Source: an uncultured Saprospiraceae bacterium
GTDB taxonomy: Bacteria; Bacteroidota; Bacteroidia; Chitinophagales; Saprospiraceae
Length of the DNA stretch: 9,092 nt
Direction of reading: 5' to 3'
NCBI GenBank assembly: GCA_938044055.1
Contig: CALIQO010000119.1
Coordinates: 1-9,092 of the forward strand
This document shows, in pieces, positions 6,515-9,092 of this stretch. The notes below the pieces were generated by a model. The model saw nothing but the letters and a program-made list of their open reading frames with translations, did no database searches and was not told the origin of the DNA. The position numbers and the translations under genes are program-made. How positions within the stretch are numbered: position 1 is the first letter of the stretch; each line of letters starts with the position of its first letter.

Positions 6515-7216
6515 TTACGAAACGTCAACTAGTTTAGGATTCCATGCTCTATGGATCCAGATAAGGATGCCGATTACAATCATAGCAGATGGGACTAGTA
6601 CCATCAAGTTATTGTTAGCATACCAGCCTAACCAGGAAACCTCTGTTGTGTTTACGAGAAACTCAGAAGTGTTTCCGATGATTTTAAAATCCATCAAGCT
6701 TCCTTTTCCCAGTAGTTCTCTAGGAATGGCAACAGCTATAAGAATAAGACCGTATCCTATTCCATTACCTAAACCATCCAGAGCACTTCTATAAGGATCA
6801 TTACCCATTGCGAATGCTTCTAGTCTTCCCATTACAATACAATTGGTGATAATCAATCCGATGAATACAGACAGCTGTCTATAGGATTCGAAATTGATCG
6901 CCTTTAGTGTCAACTCAACAACCGTTACCAGCGTTGCTATGATTACCAGTTGCACGATCATACGTACTTGCTTCGGGATTCTTTTTCTCAATAAGGAAGT
7001 AATCGTATTGGCAAATAGGCAGACGAAAACAACCGCTACCGCCATAACCAATGAATTCTTTACTCCCGTAGTTACAGCCAGCGCTGAGCATATGCCCAGT
7101 ACCTGTACCGTTATCGGATTCGTATCGTTAAGTGGATCCGTAATCAGCGCTTTTTCCTTCTTTCCGAAGGTCAACGATGACTTTTTTACCTCTTTTACCG
7201 TTGCTGTATCAGCCAT
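6515..7216 (-). CDS. nqrD: Na+-translocating NADH:quinone reductase subunit D
   Basis: Integral membrane subunit of Na+-NQR, homologous to NqrE and RnfE, with about six helices. Cys43 in LGICSALAVT and Cys126 in IITNCIVMGR are the NqrD cysteines of the intramembrane Fe-S site. IVMGRLEAFA (127-136) followed by a DGLGNGIGYG stretch (147-156) is typical. The protein is 233 residues against about 210 in Vibrio. The extra length is mainly an N-terminal extension of about 14 hydrophilic residues before the conserved DPLNDTNPI segment and a few residues at the C terminus. ATG at 7216 lies 19 bases after the nqrC stop, and no other start in that region fits as well. It is cotranscribed with nqrC upstream and nqrE downstream. 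Confidence 0.97.
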   Translation of the reverse strand: MADTATVKEVKKSSLTFGKKEKALITDPLNDTNPITVQVLGICSALAVTTGVKNSLVMAVAVVFVCLFANTITSLLRKRIPKQVRMIVQLVIIATLVTVVELTLKAINFESYRQLSVFIGLIITNCIVMGRLEAFAMGNDPYRSALDGLGNGIGYGLILIAVAIPRELLGKGSLMDFKIIGNTSEFLVNTTEVSWLGWYANNNLMVLVPSAMIVIGILIWIHRAWNPKLVDVS

Positions 7217-7235
7217 AGGTCTTATAATTTTATCG

Positions 7236-7982
7236 TTACGATTTTTTTTGTTTCTTCAAGAAGGACTCATATAGTTTATATCCTGAGGCCATCATATCAT
7301 TGACACCATTAGCAGTAATCGTTGCTCCTGTCAATCCATCAATCTGATAGCTAGGATCTTTTACCCCACCTTTCATAGCAACTACAGAAGTGTAATTTCC
7401 TGTAGCATCATAAAAGCTCTTACCTATATATTGCTTCTTCCATCCTTTATTGTCCTTAATCTCAGCACCTAAACCGGGGGTCTCTGCTGCATGATCGAAA
7501 TCGATACCAGCAATTGTACTCATATCTGATTTCAGAGCGACGTTGCCCCAGATTTCATCCCATAGTCCATTACCTATAACAGAGATGATGTAATACTTCT
7601 CATCGCCATTTTCGAATACATAGACTGGGAGTATCTTCTCGGAATCGTCCTTCTTCTTCTCTTTCGACATATCGATCTCCTCTGGCTTTACTGCGCCTTC
7701 GCATTCTTCTGCCATCTGTGCACTGCTGACTTCATTGCCTCGAGAATCAACGGCAATCTGAGTGATCTGACTATCAAAAACAGCCTGTACATCAGCATCA
7801 CTCATAGACTTAATGTCCTTTCCGAGTTGATCAGATACGGCTGATAGAATTGCTCTTTTATTATAAAGAGCTTCATTCTTATCGTGAATCGGCTTTAAAC
7901 CTGTATACATGGACGCCAGTAATAGCGCCACAAGGGCCGTCATGATAAACACAAATGTGTAAATGTATTTAGTACTATGCAC
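7236..7982 (-). CDS. nqrC: Na+-translocating NADH:quinone reductase subunit C, covalent FMN carrier
   Basis: One-helix subunit of Na+-NQR whose periplasmic domain carries a covalent FMN. The membrane helix is at about residues 7-27. The FMN motif DGLTGATIT (215-223) gives Thr221 as the residue flavinylated by ApbE; the enzyme for that step is not in the window. HAAETPGLGAEI (164-175), conserved in the FMN-binding domain, and LWDEIWG (140-146) are also present. Length 248 is normal. A highly charged stretch, about 101-116, lies between the two halves of the periplasmic domain. The start is GTG at 7982, overlapping the last codons of nqrB by eight bases; the next in-frame ATG would remove half of the membrane helix. 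The overlap suggests translational coupling to nqrB. Confidence 0.96.
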   Translation of the reverse strand: MHSTKYIYTFVFIMTALVALLLASMYTGLKPIHDKNEALYNKRAILSAVSDQLGKDIKSMSDADVQAVFDSQITQIAVDSRGNEVSSAQMAEECEGAVKPEEIDMSKEKKKDDSEKILPVYVFENGDEKYYIISVIGNGLWDEIWGNVALKSDMSTIAGIDFDHAAETPGLGAEIKDNKGWKKQYIGKSFYDATGNYTSVVAMKGGVKDPSYQIDGLTGATITANGVNDMMASGYKLYESFLKKQKKS

Positions 7983-9092
7983 GTTTTAATCTTTTTGACA
8001 TGTTGGCATCCAAGACATAATGGTCAATCAATGGTGCAAACGTATTTAAGAATAATATAGCTAGCATCCATCCTTCTGGGTAGGCTGGATTGAAAATTCT
8101 AATGATCATACCGATAACACCGATCATAAATCCATAAATCCACTTACCGGTATTGGTAGAAGCAGCTGTTACAGGATCGGTTGCCATAAAGACGGCAGCG
8201 AATAAAAAACTACCCATATATAAATGGTAATACCATGGTACATCCATAAATGGAGTAAGTCCCCAAGCATTGAATATCATAGCCATAAAGCAACCTCCTA
8301 ATATCATAGAAATGATTACTCTCCAACTGGCAATCTTAGTGAATATCAAGAATAATGCTCCTATTATAATGAAAGGCTTAGAAGTTTCACCGATAGATCC
8401 AGGAATTGTCCCCCAGAACATCTGACTAGAAGAATATACACTGGTTACATTCTCCCATCCTCCTTGATAAGCAAGACTAAGTGGCGTAGCACCTGTGTAT
8501 CCATCTACAACAGCTGTTGCAGTGGCATCGAAACCGCCTACGCCCATCCACTCAAATAAGGTGTTGAAAAATCCAGTATGCCACCATCCATAATCCGCCG
8601 ATGTTCCAGCAAGGGTTGATTCGAATCCAGATACCCATACTTCATCTCCTGAGATCGTAGTGGGATAAGCGAAAAAGACGAATACCCTTGCCAACAAGGC
8701 TATATTCCATATGTTCATCCCTGTTCCACCGAATGCTTCCTTACCGATTATTACCGCAAATGCTACGGAAACGCATAGGATCCAGATAGGAATGTCAGGA
8801 GGCATAATAAGAGGTATAAGTGCTCCTGTCACTAAGAATCCTTCCTCTACACTGTGTCCCTTCTTATAGGCAAAATAAAATTCTATACCCAATCCGATTA
8901 CATGTGCCCATATGAATATCGGCAGCATCTTAATCAATCCATGAGCAAGCTTTAAGTGAAAACCTTCTAGGAAACCCATATACTGACCTGCAGCTACAAA
9001 GTGCTGATGCCCAATATTGTAGGTTCCAAATATGTAACAGAACTGCATGGCTAAAACAACCATCACCATGGTTCTTTTTAGATCCATACCAT
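7975..9092 (-). CDS. nqrB: Na+-translocating NADH:quinone reductase subunit B, N terminus outside window
   Basis: Large membrane subunit of Na+-NQR that carries covalent FMN and riboflavin and forms much of the Na+ path and quinone site. The frame runs open to the right edge. The ATG at 9087 is not the likely start, because MDLKRTM corresponds to the DLKR segment some 50 residues into other NqrB proteins; so the gene is partial here. Counting from that Met, DGYTGATPL (195-203) gives Thr201 as the FMN site. EGFLVTGALIPLIMPPDIP (82-100), KEAFGGTGMNIWNIALLAR (116-134), MATDPVTAASTNTGKW (301-316) and FNPAYPEGWMLAILF (332-346) are family hallmarks. A stretch of about 40 residues (roughly 152-193) before the FMN motif is absent from the Vibrio protein as I recall it. 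nqrB leads the visible operon; nqrA is expected just beyond the edge. Confidence 0.96.
   Translation of the reverse strand, partial: GMDLKRTMVMVVLAMQFCYIFGTYNIGHQHFVAAGQYMGFLEGFHLKLAHGLIKMLPIFIWAHVIGLGIEFYFAYKKGHSVEEGFLVTGALIPLIMPPDIPIWILCVSVAFAVIIGKEAFGGTGMNIWNIALLARVFVFFAYPTTISGDEVWVSGFESTLAGTSADYGWWHTGFFNTLFEWMGVGGFDATATAVVDGYTGATPLSLAYQGGWENVTSVYSSSQMFWGTIPGSIGETSKPFIIIGALFLIFTKIASWRVIISMILGGCFMAMIFNAWGLTPFMDVPWYYHLYMGSFLFAAVFMATDPVTAASTNTGKWIYGFMIGVIGMIIRIFNPAYPEGWMLAILFLNTFAPLIDHYVLDANMSKRLKRA

Noticed and set aside
6894..7274. Open frame of 126 codons on the plus strand.
   Set aside because: It lies antisense to nqrD and the end of nqrC; low-complexity Thr/Ser/Val-rich product without a recognisable domain.
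9085..9087. ATG as the start of nqrB.
   Set aside because: The residues after it match an internal segment of NqrB about 50 residues from the usual N terminus, and the frame remains open to the edge.

Overview
The window looks like chromosomal DNA from a member of the Bacteroidota, probably marine. The reasons are the AT-rich composition, frequent AGA and ATA codons, weak or absent Shine-Dalgarno sequences, short acidic lipoproteins starting 'CGSD', and a Na+-translocating NADH:quinone reductase (Na+-NQR) operon of Bacteroidota type. I cannot name the genus. Nothing points to a plasmid, phage, insertion sequence or CRISPR array, and I saw no tRNA or rRNA.

Layout from left to right. Bases 1-1308 (+) are the 3' part of a SAM-dependent methyltransferase whose reading frame is still open at the left edge. 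It converges on a monoacylglycerol-lipase-like alpha/beta hydrolase (1365-2234, -). That gene diverges, across a 53-base AT-rich gap, from an agmatinase-family ureohydrolase (2288-3115, +), which has no in-frame ATG near its N terminus and probably starts at TTG. Two tandem genes on the minus strand (3218-3661 and 3894-4340) encode paralogous secreted lipoproteins. Each has a lipidated cysteine and six further cysteines at identical spacing, and each is followed by a similar 26-base hairpin with a T-run. Bases 4378-4448 hold a three-tier nested inverted repeat between these genes and the nqr operon. From 4507 to the right edge the minus strand carries nqrF, nqrE, nqrD, nqrC and nqrB (transcribed B-C-D-E-F). 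The start of nqrB, and presumably nqrA, lie beyond the right edge.

The five nqr genes form one functional unit. NqrF oxidises NADH with FAD and a [2Fe-2S] cluster. NqrD and NqrE carry the paired cysteines of the intramembrane Fe-S site. NqrC and NqrB carry covalently bound FMN in TGAT motifs and pass electrons on to quinone, coupled to Na+ export. All the key cofactor residues I looked for are present, so the complex should be active. The left-hand genes are separate metabolic functions; their order gives no firm shared pathway.

No gene here stands out as a wholly new system. The least explained items are the methyltransferase with a possible polyketide-synthase-type relationship, the duplicated six-cysteine lipoproteins with copied terminators, the nested inverted repeat after nqrF, and an insertion in NqrB just before its FMN threonine.
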